From NCBI GenBank assembly GCA_025656455.1, contig JAHXHS010000002.1:153131-217130 (forward strand): a DNA stretch of 64,000 nucleotides, in the 5' to 3' direction. Numbering within the stretch: position 1 is the first letter of the stretch; each line of letters starts with the position of its first letter. Below are positions 17,048-25,629 of this stretch, piece after piece. The notes beneath the pieces were generated by a model that worked only from the letters and a program-made list of their open reading frames with translations, was not told the DNA's origin and ran no database searches. A program made the translations under genes and the position numbers. This stretch comes from Candidatus Thiodiazotropha sp. (ex Epidulcina cf. delphinae). GTDB lineage: Bacteria > Pseudomonadota > Gammaproteobacteria > Chromatiales > Chromatiaceae.

Positions 17048-17451
17048 GCCGCGTGGCCTATCAGTTTTACATCGACCTTCCACCACTGGCCTTGCATGTG
17101 GGAAACGCTCGGCGGTTCTTTATAGTGCACGTCGTAGGTTTGTTGATCGACCCAGGTAAACGAGAAGGTAATCAGCCTATTATTCTGCCAATCCGCAAAT
17201 ACTGATTCCGCCTCTGCTTGGGTCACCAGCGAATGCGTAATATCGAACTCAAAAACATCGACGGCCTGATAATTGCGAACTCGAACCCCCCCGGATGCGG
17301 TGAGATTTACTGATCCCAGGTTTAACGCCCGGCGGGTTGATCTATTATCGATCGGCAGAACTGGGTACCCATCCTGAACGGGTGACGCTAGCGGCCAATA
17401 GTCGGCATGCCAATAGTTAGTCGACCAATACTGGTCAGCAAAAAACGACAT
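17044..17451 (-). CDS. Minor structural protein with N-terminal YW repeat
   Basis: 135 residues. It opens with ADQYWSTNYWHADYWPL, nearly the same repeat as the tail of the following adaptor. The body (FEFDITHSLVTQAEAESVFADWQNNRLITFSFTWVDQQTYDVHY) resembles small distal-tail proteins of siphophages that read FADWQ.NRL..FSFTW, although here it is encoded in the neck region. Overlaps on both sides by 4 bp and 1 bp indicate a coupled operon. Function not assigned beyond virion structure. Confidence 0.55.
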   Translation of the reverse strand: MSFFADQYWSTNYWHADYWPLASPVQDGYPVLPIDNRSTRRALNLGSVNLTASGGVRVRNYQAVDVFEFDITHSLVTQAEAESVFADWQNNRLITFSFTWVDQQTYDVHYKEPPSVSHMQGQWWKVDVKLIGHAA

Positions 17452-18206
17452 TACGCGCTCGGCGTCACCGACATGGCCGTGCGGTTATTGCTGGCATCCA
17501 AGGTGGCCGCGACACGTTGCGCCCCGCCGTTGGGCGTACTGAATGTTGCGCCGCCATTCGACGTCTGACCGGACAAGATCGAGAGTAATATAGACATAAT
17601 TTGTTGTGCTGTGAAACTACCCTGGCTCTCGCAAACAGTCGCCCATACCTGAGACGCTATGGTTGCCGCCGTTGGGTCGTTCAGAGCGGCGATTTCCGTA
17701 TCGATGGCCGCGAGTTGAGTCGAGTTAGAATCCATCTCGGCACGATTTTCAGCAGCGGTTGGGATGGCGGCAAACTGAGTATCCAGGTTTGCAGTGGCTA
17801 GGCCGACAGCCGCCCTAACGTCGGCTGCCGCACTCGCCTGAACTTCAACCACCGTTACCGGCATATCGGCCACGCCATATTTTGCATCGTAATGACCCTG
17901 CGAAATAACACTGCAATGCCTCCATATGGGCGTATGAAGGCTTGAGTCCTGGATCACAATCGTGAGATCTCCCGCGGTATCTGTGTCTGCGGCTGTCAGC
18001 GTCAGATTATACCAGCCATCCGATCCAGCGACCGCGGCGAATGTTCGGCCAGAGATGTCGACCGTCGCGGCGCCGTTATGTTTCAACAGCTCCGCTTGAT
18101 CAGCAGCCCCAAGAGTCAATGTAGTTTCGGGCGTGACGCCATCATTTGCGTCCATGGCCGCGCCGATGCGTACATCAACGCTGGTCGATTGTCGTAGATC
18201 TGGCAT
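17451..18206 (-). CDS. Virion-associated protein of unknown function
   Basis: 251 residues. The N-terminal 120 residues have a widely distributed phage pattern (VRIGAAMDANDGVTPETTLTLGAADQAELLKHNGAATVDI, YNLTLTAADTDTAGDLTIVIQD), probably a beta-sandwich. A helical linker with Ala-rich repeats follows, then a short beta tail. Such proteins occur among tail appendage or capsid decoration genes; here it adjoins the TIG-repeat and pectate-lyase genes. Confidence 0.55.
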   Translation of the reverse strand: MPDLRQSTSVDVRIGAAMDANDGVTPETTLTLGAADQAELLKHNGAATVDISGRTFAAVAGSDGWYNLTLTAADTDTAGDLTIVIQDSSLHTPIWRHCSVISQGHYDAKYGVADMPVTVVEVQASAAADVRAAVGLATANLDTQFAAIPTAAENRAEMDSNSTQLAAIDTEIAALNDPTAATIASQVWATVCESQGSFTAQQIMSILLSILSGQTSNGGATFSTPNGGAQRVAATLDASNNRTAMSVTPSA

Positions 18207-18207
18207 T

Positions 18208-20241
18208 TTAGTTACTCATCTGTTGACGTAAATTATTCAGGACGGGTGTAATATTAGCAGCAAGATCAGTTTCAACGCCTGTTGACGTGACGATATCGGA
18301 GTCAACGCCGCTATTTGTGTGCACTGAATGCTTGTAATAGGTCGTTCCAGCCTGAAGTCCTGTTGCGCTATCTGTCTGTACACCTGTTACTGTTACAGTT
18401 TTACTGCCAAATGCATCCGATGCAGTGCCAGCCTTTAAGTCGGCTGCAGATGGCGGCGTTGCGCTTTCTGAGAGATACCAATACCACGTCCCGCTACCGT
18501 GGTCAGTTGTAACCCCGACATCCATTGTCGTCTGGCCTGAAGAGGTTAAGCTTGGGCTTGATAGTGTCGGCTGCACTGCCAGCGTGAAAGCGTGCGGACC
18601 GTACATCGTGCTGGTCGAGTTGTCCCAGACATAATACGTGTCGCCAACTGTTGCTGGAACGGTCTGTGTATATGTGCCATTCGGCGACCATGTGACGTCT
18701 GTGATCGTCCCAATCAGGCCGATATCGCCATTCACCATCGTCAGTGCGAAATCAGTCAACGCCATCTCTTGTAGCGTCTCTGATGGCTCGGGAACAGTAG
18801 ACCCGTCGTAGTTGACAGATTCATATCCAGCAGGGACAGTCAGCGTGATAGCGAACCCCGTCGCGTTTTCGTCGCCGGTGTCGTTCTGCACGAATACATA
18901 AGCCGATCCAGGAGGCAGTCCAACAGGGACAGTGACAGTTATGGAAGTATCACTCCACGCCGTCTCCGTACAGAGGAGATCAACACCTAAACCATCAGAT
19001 TGCGTATTGAGTCTGACTCCACCGGTCCCCTGCACTGCCTCGAAATTGGTCCCGGTAATAACAACGCCGGTCTGCCCAAGCGCGACCGTCTCGTCAGTAT
19101 CGACATCGGTAATTGTTGGTTCAGGCCCTGGAGCAGCCGAAAGAGTAACAGTAAATCCGGTGGCGTTTTCCTCGGTATCGGTATTCTGAACAAACGCATA
19201 TACCGTCCCAATGGAGAGCGCACCTTGTACCACGGTTATCGTAATTGAAGTATCCGAGGCATGCGTCGTTACCGTTTGAGCAACATTAGTCCCTGTTCCA
19301 TCGCTTGCGCTATTTAGACGGACGGTAGCGCCAGACGTAAGAAACCCTGATCCAGTGATAACTACGCCTGTTTGTCCAGGATAAATATCCTCGTCAGTAT
19401 CAATATCCGTAATCGCTGGAACGGTTGCGCCAGCAGGCTCAAAAAAGGCCCCGATGTCTCCGCCTGCGGAACCGGCTCCTCTTAGCTCAGATCCTGTCGC
19501 TATACGATAGTCGTCATTAGCATAATCAACAAAATCGTCTGTCCCGAGAGTAGTGATCGAGTTAGCGCCAGGCAAAAGAGCATCATTACCGGCATTGTAA
19601 TCGCCAGTCAGCGTGCCGGTGTCGTGTATGATGACCGTGTTGTTATTAGGCGCATATACAGCACAATCCTGTATATCAACAGTCGGGCCACTCCGAAGAT
19701 AGATAACGCCAGACCAATCAGTCGTGTCCTTTGTTAAAAGCGTGCAATGATCAAGATTGCAGTCCACGTAAACATAGATAGCGCGCCCTTGAGCACCTGT
19801 TGCGATATAGAAAACAGATCCTGTTGCGCTGACCGGCGACGTTAACGCCAAGTTCAGAAACTGCTGACCTTGAACGCCGCAACGATCAATAGCCAATCCG
19901 TTACACGTATCGCCGGTGCTTGTGATGTCACCGATGACATCAAGATCTTCTATCGAGACGTTATCAACTCGAACATCTACATCAAAGCCAGCCCCCGCTA
20001 TATTAGCGTGAGTTCCACCGAAATTGCCGTCAAATTCTTCGCCTGCGACAGCGCGGATTGTGCAGCCCAACGTCCAGCCGTCTCGGATCTGTAGATTAGC
20101 CGTTAGTGTTGTTGTGCCAGACACTTCAGCGATAGGACCAACGCCAGAGTAGGTATTGTTTTGCTCTGCCGTCTCCCATGCGTGTAAATCCGCATAATCA
20201 GGCGTTCCCCAGCCGCTTCCTACTTTTGATATTGCTGGCAT
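18208..20241 (-). CDS. Beta-helix and IPT/TIG-repeat virion protein
   Basis: 677 residues. Begins with a motif seen in phage structural proteins (GSGWGTPDYADLHAWETAEQNN). Residues about 40-270 look like a right-handed beta-helix (SIEDLDVIGDITSTGDTCNGL and similar turns). Two IPT/TIG immunoglobulin-like repeats follow, each starting PAITDIDTDEDIYPGQTGVVITGSGF or PTITDVDTDETVALGQTGVVITGTNF, then a fibronectin-like segment (SATGLQAGTTYYKHSVHTNSG). This build suits a surface appendage binding polysaccharide. TAATG overlap with the lyase gene implies co-translation. Confidence 0.7.
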   Translation of the reverse strand: MPAISKVGSGWGTPDYADLHAWETAEQNNTYSGVGPIAEVSGTTTLTANLQIRDGWTLGCTIRAVAGEEFDGNFGGTHANIAGAGFDVDVRVDNVSIEDLDVIGDITSTGDTCNGLAIDRCGVQGQQFLNLALTSPVSATGSVFYIATGAQGRAIYVYVDCNLDHCTLLTKDTTDWSGVIYLRSGPTVDIQDCAVYAPNNNTVIIHDTGTLTGDYNAGNDALLPGANSITTLGTDDFVDYANDDYRIATGSELRGAGSAGGDIGAFFEPAGATVPAITDIDTDEDIYPGQTGVVITGSGFLTSGATVRLNSASDGTGTNVAQTVTTHASDTSITITVVQGALSIGTVYAFVQNTDTEENATGFTVTLSAAPGPEPTITDVDTDETVALGQTGVVITGTNFEAVQGTGGVRLNTQSDGLGVDLLCTETAWSDTSITVTVPVGLPPGSAYVFVQNDTGDENATGFAITLTVPAGYESVNYDGSTVPEPSETLQEMALTDFALTMVNGDIGLIGTITDVTWSPNGTYTQTVPATVGDTYYVWDNSTSTMYGPHAFTLAVQPTLSSPSLTSSGQTTMDVGVTTDHGSGTWYWYLSESATPPSAADLKAGTASDAFGSKTVTVTGVQTDSATGLQAGTTYYKHSVHTNSGVDSDIVTSTGVETDLAANITPVLNNLRQQMSN

Positions 20242-21629
20242 TAGGCTAACTCGTTCACGTAATCTTCGATCCGTAGACGACCTGACGGCGCGATGGCAAG
20301 CGGGTCCATCGTGCCAACAGCGAATCCATTGTCTATCTCAAACTGATCTGGAATGCCGTCGCCGTTTGTATCAGTTGGCGGTGCTGGCGTTGAGTAAGTC
20401 GGAAAATCAGCAGGATATGAAACATTTGAGCGAATCGCACCGGTTGTATTCGTAAAATCGTCAATTATTCGCGTGTCGACAGCATCCCGAAAAGGTTTGT
20501 TTGCCCCAACGGTCTGCAGAATCTGCGCTGCATAAGCAGCCGTCATCGGCGTGATAATTCCACCCTCGGATACAGCCCATGGTGTTAGCCTGCGCCACGT
20601 TTCAGGGAGATCTTCATCCATCCAGTGATTACCAACATTCCAGTGGGGGTCTGATTGCAAGAGCCTAGTTGACCCTATATTACCCTTTACATACAAGTAT
20701 GGTCCTGGGGTTCCCGTTGCTGCCTCATGCGTAATCTCTCTGGAATATGCATTTGAGTCTGGTCCTTGTTTACAATAAAACTCCTGCCAGTTCATGTGGC
20801 AGTCATTCCCGGCGAGCGGCGAGAGCCCTCCTTGCCAGTTGTAAACAACATTATTCCAAGCATCGCCCAGCAACGTTGCCCCAGTTGCCGTGTCCGGGAT
20901 GTTCAGTAGTGGATTTCTGTCGGAATTATGAGCGTAATAGTTGTGATGCAGCGAGATACTGTTATCTGCAACGCCATCTCCACCGATCAGCATCCCTTTG
21001 CTGTGATCACCAGCGACCTTGCCGTTTCTCAGGCCCTCGGCGATAATCGACCACTGAACAGTAACGTTTGTAATCCCGCCCGTCAGGCTACAGTTTTCAT
21101 CAACGCCCCAGCCAATAGAGCAGTGATCGAAAATCAAATTATCAGTAGTGTTAGGCCCCCAAATGTGGCCGAGCACTTGCAGCGAATCATGAGCGTCCTC
21201 GTTGTCGATATTGTGAGATCCTACTCTATATCTCATGTGACGCATGATGATATCGCTAGCGTTAATAACGACTGGCCGACCGGTTATCAAAATACCGCCA
21301 GGTGATGTTTGTCCGGCAAATGTCAAATAGCGAGATGTGATGCTGAAGTTGTTTGTCAGATTAATGATTCCTGACGTACGAAATATAATAAATGTGCCCT
21401 CCTTGCCTGCGCCAGCACACGCTTCACGAAACGATCCAGGTCCGCTATCATTCAGATTATCAACAAACGCAATCGATTTCGCGCCGGAATACCCAGCAGC
21501 CCCGCGAGTAAAGGCCGCCATCCCCTCAGCACCTGGGAATGCGCGTAGCTGCGTGTATGATCCGGTAGCGCTCGGGTCAGCGCCACGAACTGCCCCGTCA
21601 TCGCAGATTTTACAGATCAGAGTGCCCAT
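20241..21629 (-). CDS. Polysaccharide lyase family 1 (pectate lyase-like)
   Basis: 462 residues. Strong PL1 pattern: FPGAEGMAAFTRGAAGYSGA, NLNDSGPGSFREA, FAGQTSPGGILI, IFDHCSIGWGVDE, VTVQWSIIAEGL, HHNYYAHNSDRNPLL (the Arg is the expected catalytic base), NNVVYNW. The C-terminus has a calcium-binding DTNGDGIPDQFE motif. Pectate lyases cleave polygalacturonate-like chains by beta-elimination on a beta-helix. There is no signal peptide, and the gene lies in the phage late operon, so it is more likely a virion depolymerase or lysis-delivered enzyme than a secreted host enzyme. Substrate unknown: pectin, algal polymer or bacterial capsule. Confidence 0.85.
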   Translation of the reverse strand: MGTLICKICDDGAVRGADPSATGSYTQLRAFPGAEGMAAFTRGAAGYSGAKSIAFVDNLNDSGPGSFREACAGAGKEGTFIIFRTSGIINLTNNFSITSRYLTFAGQTSPGGILITGRPVVINASDIIMRHMRYRVGSHNIDNEDAHDSLQVLGHIWGPNTTDNLIFDHCSIGWGVDENCSLTGGITNVTVQWSIIAEGLRNGKVAGDHSKGMLIGGDGVADNSISLHHNYYAHNSDRNPLLNIPDTATGATLLGDAWNNVVYNWQGGLSPLAGNDCHMNWQEFYCKQGPDSNAYSREITHEAATGTPGPYLYVKGNIGSTRLLQSDPHWNVGNHWMDEDLPETWRRLTPWAVSEGGIITPMTAAYAAQILQTVGANKPFRDAVDTRIIDDFTNTTGAIRSNVSYPADFPTYSTPAPPTDTNGDGIPDQFEIDNGFAVGTMDPLAIAPSGRLRIEDYVNELA

Positions 21630-21904
21630 TAACGCATTCCTTCATGATCTGACTGGCAGTCGTCTAGCTGAATCTCTAATCGCTGCATTCGATGTTGAAT
21701 CACCTGGTAATCTGATGTGCGCTCTTCAAGCATGTGGCACTGAGATTTGAAGTGTGCTAAATCATTAGCATGCTGCTGAACAGTATTCCAGAGAGAAACG
21801 ATACCGCCAGTAGTCGATAAGATGAAGGCACTAATAATCGTAGGCAGGATCTTGTCACGAAAAGTCTGTACTTTTCTTCGCTCTTCCGAACTGTCGTTTG
21901 CCAC
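21629..21904 (-). CDS. Small phage membrane protein
   Basis: 91 residues: charged N-terminus (SSEERRKVQTFRDK), one membrane segment (ILPTIISAFILSTTGGIVSLW), then a coiled coil with repeated polar heptads (RMQRLEIQLDDCQSDHEGMR). It resembles small holin-associated or spanin-like proteins and sits next to the spanin pair, but a role in lysis is only inferred. It overlaps the pectate lyase start by one base. Confidence 0.55.
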   Translation of the reverse strand: MANDSSEERRKVQTFRDKILPTIISAFILSTTGGIVSLWNTVQQHANDLAHFKSQCHMLEERTSDYQVIQHRMQRLEIQLDDCQSDHEGMR

Positions 21905-21937
21905 TTTGTAACCTCGTTTTTAATGCACATAGCCAAC

Positions 21938-22189
21938 CTATTGAGTATTAATCAAATCAACCAAACGCGCCTTGCTCTCAGAACAGTCATAGTAGTATCT
22001 CGCCGCCTCCATGTAGGCCTCAATAATCGAGGCAAAACTACCATCTAAAGGGGCCGGCAACTCTGGACAGGATCGCGCTAACTCACCGCTGACAAGAAGA
22101 GGGTCGGACGCTACAAACAAGCTCTTGCAACCTGTTAGGCTGAAGCTCGCAATCAGGAGCATCAGCAGTGACATACTTAATCTTTTCAC
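21938..22189 (-). CDS. Outer spanin lipoprotein (Rz1-like), nested in Rz
   Basis: 83 residues from a GTG at 22189 preceded by GAGAGGTGG. Signal VKRLSMSLLMLLIASFSLTGC has a lipobox (LTGC). The mature part is short with Pro (ELPAPLDG) and two Cys. Its first 107 bases lie inside the inner-spanin gene in another frame, the arrangement of Rz/Rz1 pairs. It would bridge outer membrane and inner spanin to fuse the membranes at lysis. Confidence 0.78.
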   Translation of the reverse strand: MKRLSMSLLMLLIASFSLTGCKSLFVASDPLLVSGELARSCPELPAPLDGSFASIIEAYMEAARYYYDCSESKARLVDLINTQ

Positions 22190-22448
22190 GATAGACCACC
22201 TCTCTCTTAGCGCTGCTCTCAGCAAGTGCGTTCTGAGCATCAGCATGTTTTGCTTGCCATTCCCGCGCTTCGTTCAACGCCTCTTCCAGCGCGCCATTAC
22301 GAACCTTTTGCCAGCCGTAATCGCAATAGCTGTACCCTGCATAGAAACTACCTGATAGCAATCCAGCGCCAGCCAGCAGATAGACATAGATAAAACGACC
22401 ACCAAAAAATTTTCCTATACCGCCGAGTATCAGTTTCACCCAGGTCAT
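22083..22448 (-). CDS. Inner spanin (Rz-like)
   Basis: 121 residues: N-terminal membrane anchor (FIYVYLLAGAGLLSGSFYAGYSY) and a periplasmic coiled coil (ALEEALNEAREWQAKHADAQNALAESS). The last third overlaps the lipoprotein gene in another frame. Its start overlaps the holin-like stop (ATGA). Together with the neighbours this forms a holin-Rz-Rz1 cassette. Confidence 0.78.
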   Translation of the reverse strand: MTWVKLILGGIGKFFGGRFIYVYLLAGAGLLSGSFYAGYSYCDYGWQKVRNGALEEALNEAREWQAKHADAQNALAESSAKREVVYREKIKYVTADAPDCELQPNRLQELVCSVRPSSCQR

Positions 22449-22660
22449 TTCTCCTCCTGCATGTACTTAATGACTGCCGGGAATAAAACAGAAAGCGGAC
22501 TAAGAACCGCCGCCGCCTCCCACTCAGACAAGGCATCGCGCTCCATCATCATCATCACCCAATCGTAAACATCTCTCGTCAGCCACATCATGAAAATGAG
22601 CAAGGCAATACGCTTAATCTGGTACTTCTGGATAAAGTTTGCGATTGCCTCTACCGTCAA
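22445..22660 (-). CDS. Holin-like two-span membrane protein
   Basis: 71 residues from a TTG at 22660. The TTG overlaps the upstream stop (TTGA) and has GAGGT seven bases before it, which decides this unusual start; the longer frame from 22741 has no membrane logic. Two membrane segments (IKRIALLIFMMWLTRDVYDWV and AAVLSPLSVLFPAVIKYM) and a charged tail (QEEK) fit a small holin that sets lysis time. Confidence 0.62.
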   Translation of the reverse strand: MTVEAIANFIQKYQIKRIALLIFMMWLTRDVYDWVMMMMERDALSEWEAAAVLSPLSVLFPAVIKYMQEEK

Positions 22661-23274
22661 AACTGATACCTCAGCCCGCACCCAACTATATGACTCGCGC
22701 CTATCTTGTCCATGTCTCCGACATGCCGAAACATCGTGCATGTGCCTGCAATTTCATCTGTTAGATCAACCTGCAATCTCACAACCAGACCGGTGGAGAA
22801 ATCGTGATAGGTGTCGTGGTACTCTTCAAGAGCCAATCTGCCGAGTACCCAGGAATGCACGTCTGACTCTGTATAAGCTGCGTAGGCTCCAGCACTTGCA
22901 ACCGCACGCCGAAACCTAAATCCGCCCACAGCAAACACGCCAAAAGTGTCTTGACGAACATGTACATCCCCAAGATCAGAATGACCGACAATTGTACCGT
23001 TTGGATCGACGAAACCACCCCATTCGAAAACTGAATTCCCATCCCAGTAGCATTTTGACGCCAGCGCACCATAGCGCCTCATGCGTTGGACGCCAAATAG
23101 TTTTTCAGATGTTGATCTTCCTAGTTCAGCAAGGCGCTGATCGAAGTTCGTATCAACTTGACCCTCTACGCCGTGGTCAGATGTGATGTATAGAAGCTCA
23201 ACGGAGCGGCATTCTTCGCCCCATAAAAATTGTGAAAAAGTGAAAATAAATAACCCAATCAGGACCCTCACCAT
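22657..23274 (-). CDS. Secreted, possibly outer-membrane protein in the lysis cassette
   Basis: 205 residues with a signal peptide (VRVLIGLFIFTFSQFLWG, then EECRS). The mature part has alternating hydrophobic strands (FGVFAVGGFRFRRAVASAGAY; FSTGLVVRLQVDL) and ends in Phe (HIVGCGLRYQF), the usual end of outer-membrane beta-barrels. It sits between endolysin and holin, overlapping both by 4-7 bp. Not a recognised lysis family; phage-encoded outer-membrane proteins often act in lysogenic conversion or superinfection exclusion (inference). Confidence 0.55.
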   Translation of the reverse strand: MVRVLIGLFIFTFSQFLWGEECRSVELLYITSDHGVEGQVDTNFDQRLAELGRSTSEKLFGVQRMRRYGALASKCYWDGNSVFEWGGFVDPNGTIVGHSDLGDVHVRQDTFGVFAVGGFRFRRAVASAGAYAAYTESDVHSWVLGRLALEEYHDTYHDFSTGLVVRLQVDLTDEIAGTCTMFRHVGDMDKIGASHIVGCGLRYQF

Positions 23275-23615
23275 CGCGCACGCTCCTGCCTGACATCAAT
23301 ATGAGTAAACGTTGAATACTGTCCTATGCCGTATTTGTTTGGATGTTTATTGTTTAAGTAATCGTACACATCGTAAGGTGATATGCCAGAGACTTCGATG
23401 TCTGCGGCCTTCCCGTCAAGATGCTGACTGTTCTTTGAACCACCTACTTTTTTGTTATGTGATGTACATCGATGAGCTGAATTTATTGTAATAGGTCGCT
23501 GAAAATAATCTCTGGCATCCACAAGCACATCATGCAGTTCAGTGTCTACCGTATTTTTCCCGCAACCGCACCGACACCTAAATTCATAGCGAGAAAAATA
23601 TTTTGATTTCATCAT
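23268..23615 (-). CDS. Endolysin, peptidase M15 family
   Basis: 115 residues. FSRYEFRCRCGCGKNTVD opens the domain; zinc ligands and catalytic residues are visible in SAHRCTSH, SQHLDGKAADIEV and FTHIDVR. Short M15_3-type peptidases of this kind cut cross-links in peptidoglycan and serve as phage endolysins. No signal peptide, so release needs the holin encoded next to it. ATG 23615 overlaps the connector stop (TGATG). Confidence 0.82.
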   Translation of the reverse strand: MMKSKYFSRYEFRCRCGCGKNTVDTELHDVLVDARDYFQRPITINSAHRCTSHNKKVGGSKNSQHLDGKAADIEVSGISPYDVYDYLNNKHPNKYGIGQYSTFTHIDVRQERARW

Positions 23616-24175
23616 CAAAACCTTTTCCAAACCTTTTCGAACGACAGCATGCAGTCAATGCTTTTATCAAGGTATGTACCGTCGTTGCGATCAAGATCGT
23701 AGTGCTTAGACAGTATCAATTTCATGGCTTCCTTGATCGTTTCGGGTACGCTGGACCCGTCAGCGCCATATCCGGCCGTGATCGTGATCGTTATGGACAA
23801 AGGGACATTCAAAACAGTAGGCCACGACTGCCCGTCGTTTATGTAGATGCGCCCTGGTTCCGATACGGTATCAACCCCATAAACCGCTGTAGGCAGGGTC
23901 TGCGTGGCACCATCAGAGTCGATGTACTGGACCGATTCAACAGTTTTCAAAGGCGGTTTGGGTAGCTCAATCTCATCTGCGAACGAATCGGCACGGTACT
24001 CGATCGTTTGATCGATCAGAGCCCGACTGGTGAAAATCTCTGCGAACTCACGCGCCATTTTAATCAGCGCGCTTATCTGGACGTCGTAGTCCGATAGCTC
24101 TTCGCGCAGATGCGCTTTTGCTTCGACCAGGGTTAGCGGCTCAACAACCGGCGGGACCGTGACTTTGTAGGTCAT
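23615..24175 (-). CDS. Head-tail connector (gp6-like)
   Basis: 186 residues. The first half has the common motif VPPVVEPLTLVEAKAHLREELSDYDVQISALIKMAREFAEIFTSRALI of gp6/gp15-type connectors that attach under the portal. The C-terminal part (VPETIKEAMKLILSKHYDLDRN) continues the fold. It starts in TAATG overlap with the small gene upstream and its stop overlaps the endolysin start. Confidence 0.8.
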   Translation of the reverse strand: MTYKVTVPPVVEPLTLVEAKAHLREELSDYDVQISALIKMAREFAEIFTSRALIDQTIEYRADSFADEIELPKPPLKTVESVQYIDSDGATQTLPTAVYGVDTVSEPGRIYINDGQSWPTVLNVPLSITITITAGYGADGSSVPETIKEAMKLILSKHYDLDRNDGTYLDKSIDCMLSFEKVWKRF

Positions 24176-24366
24176 TATCGGCTCTTATTGCGAGATGGCT
24201 TTGCCGCCTTATTATGACTTGGGGATTTCGCCTTCTCGATAGCCCCGGCCTGTTCGGCGCATTCCGCACACCGGTCGGAGACCTCATGCTCACCAGGGGG
24301 GAAATCAACGACTTTGCTTCCGTTCGGTGAGAACTTAAAGACTTTAGTAAGTTTAATTTTTGGCAT
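24175..24366 (-). CDS. Small basic protein between capsid and connector
   Basis: 63 residues: a beta-like N-terminal part (LTKVFKFSPNGSKVVDFPPGEHEV), a C-x2-C pair (CAECAE), and a Lys/Ser/Asn-rich tail (PSHNKAAKPSRNKSR). Similar small proteins are common at this position in HK97-like head modules. Function unknown. Confidence 0.55.
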   Translation of the reverse strand: MPKIKLTKVFKFSPNGSKVVDFPPGEHEVSDRCAECAEQAGAIEKAKSPSHNKAAKPSRNKSR

Positions 24367-24370
24367 GGTT

Positions 24371-24400
24371 AAAACAAAAGAGAGGCGTTCGCCCCTCTTT
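24371..24400 (-). terminator. Intrinsic terminator after the major capsid gene
   Basis: Minus strand AGAGGGGC, loop, GCCTCT with one G-U pair, followed by TTTTGTTTT. It lies 16 bp after the capsid stop and would raise capsid relative to neck and tail transcripts. Confidence 0.75.
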
Positions 24401-24416
24401 ATGCTCCGAGGTTGGA

Positions 24417-25625
24417 TTAAACGGAGAACCGAAGAACTTTCATTGCGTTCGAATCAACCAACATGCCACCCACACGCTTAGTGGTGTAAAAATGAACATA
24501 CGGTTTATTTGTAAACGGATCCCGCAGGGTGCGTGTTCCGATTCGATCCACGATCAAGTAGTTACGCTTGAAGTCGCCGAACAGGATGCCGTTTGAATCG
24601 GCGGCAATATCAGGCATGTCTTCATTCTCTTCGAGGGGGTATCCTAACAAGGTAGACGGTTGACCCGCCTCAAGACCAGCCTTCCAAATCAGATTACCGT
24701 CACCGTCTTTCATCTTTCTGATTTCCGCGAGAGTAAGGCGATTCAGCATGAACGTCGCGTTTTTACGGTACCCCTTCTTGATCGAATAGACCAGGTCGAT
24801 CAACGTCTCATGAGGATCCGTAGCTGGAAATGCGCCGGCGGCACCCGTTACGAGATATTGCAAGGTACCAAACGCACGGACGCTATCGATAGTCGTTGCC
24901 ATGGGCGCATTCAGAATACCGGAGGGTTTGTCAGCTCCATCGCCAGCCAGAAACGCCATATTTTCCTGTTCAGCGAACTCAGTAACCACCTCTTCTTTGA
25001 GGAATGCCTCAACGTCGAACATTACATCGTCCAATGCGGTCTGAGTTGACGCTGGATTCGCGTACAGCTCGCCAAACACAGGAGCGAGCGGTGTCAATTG
25101 ACTTGTGTTGGTCTCCGGCCTAGGCGCGGTCTCACCAACCCAACCCGAATCCGTACCGCCGATGTTGACCAATTTCTTATACGCCTCGTTCGATACTGTC
25201 TTTTGACTGCACAATTGACGCATCGGCGACTCATCGCGTAGCAACTCCATGATTGAGCGATCCAAGTCCTCGGGGACGCCGTAGCCGCCATCTGCGTCCA
25301 CACCTATACTCATAGCTTTTTGCATGAGTTCGGCGAGCCCGTCATCTTTACCTTTAGTAACGTACGCTCGAAAAGCGTCCTTGTACTCATCCTGGAGTTC
25401 GTCACCCCCCAGGTTGCCGATACGGTTAGACCGATTCTCCAATTTCTCCAAGCGTTCTTTTACCTCAGTCAAGAGGTCCAGATCATCATTGATCCGTGTG
25501 AGTTTTTCCGCGACGTCGGCGGATCCACGGCCTTTCTCTATTGCGTTCAAACGCTCATCGTTTGTTTTTTTGAATTCCTCGAACGCCTGGCCGAGGTTTT
25601 CAATAACAGATGCCAATTCTGTCAT
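24417..25625 (-). CDS. Major capsid protein, HK97 fold
   Basis: 402 residues. The first ~105 residues are a coiled coil (DLDLLTEVKERLEKLENRSNR) corresponding to the scaffolding delta domain removed by the prohead protease. The remainder shows HK97-type features (RQLCSQKTVSNEAYKKLV, NPASTQTALDDVMFDVEAFLKEEVVTEFAEQE, FLAGDGADKPSGIL, FGDFKRNYLIVDR, VHFYTTKRVGG). Located after portal and protease as expected. Confidence 0.92.
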   Translation of the reverse strand: MTELASVIENLGQAFEEFKKTNDERLNAIEKGRGSADVAEKLTRINDDLDLLTEVKERLEKLENRSNRIGNLGGDELQDEYKDAFRAYVTKGKDDGLAELMQKAMSIGVDADGGYGVPEDLDRSIMELLRDESPMRQLCSQKTVSNEAYKKLVNIGGTDSGWVGETAPRPETNTSQLTPLAPVFGELYANPASTQTALDDVMFDVEAFLKEEVVTEFAEQENMAFLAGDGADKPSGILNAPMATTIDSVRAFGTLQYLVTGAAGAFPATDPHETLIDLVYSIKKGYRKNATFMLNRLTLAEIRKMKDGDGNLIWKAGLEAGQPSTLLGYPLEENEDMPDIAADSNGILFGDFKRNYLIVDRIGTRTLRDPFTNKPYVHFYTTKRVGGMLVDSNAMKVLRFSV

Positions 25626-25629
25626 AATA

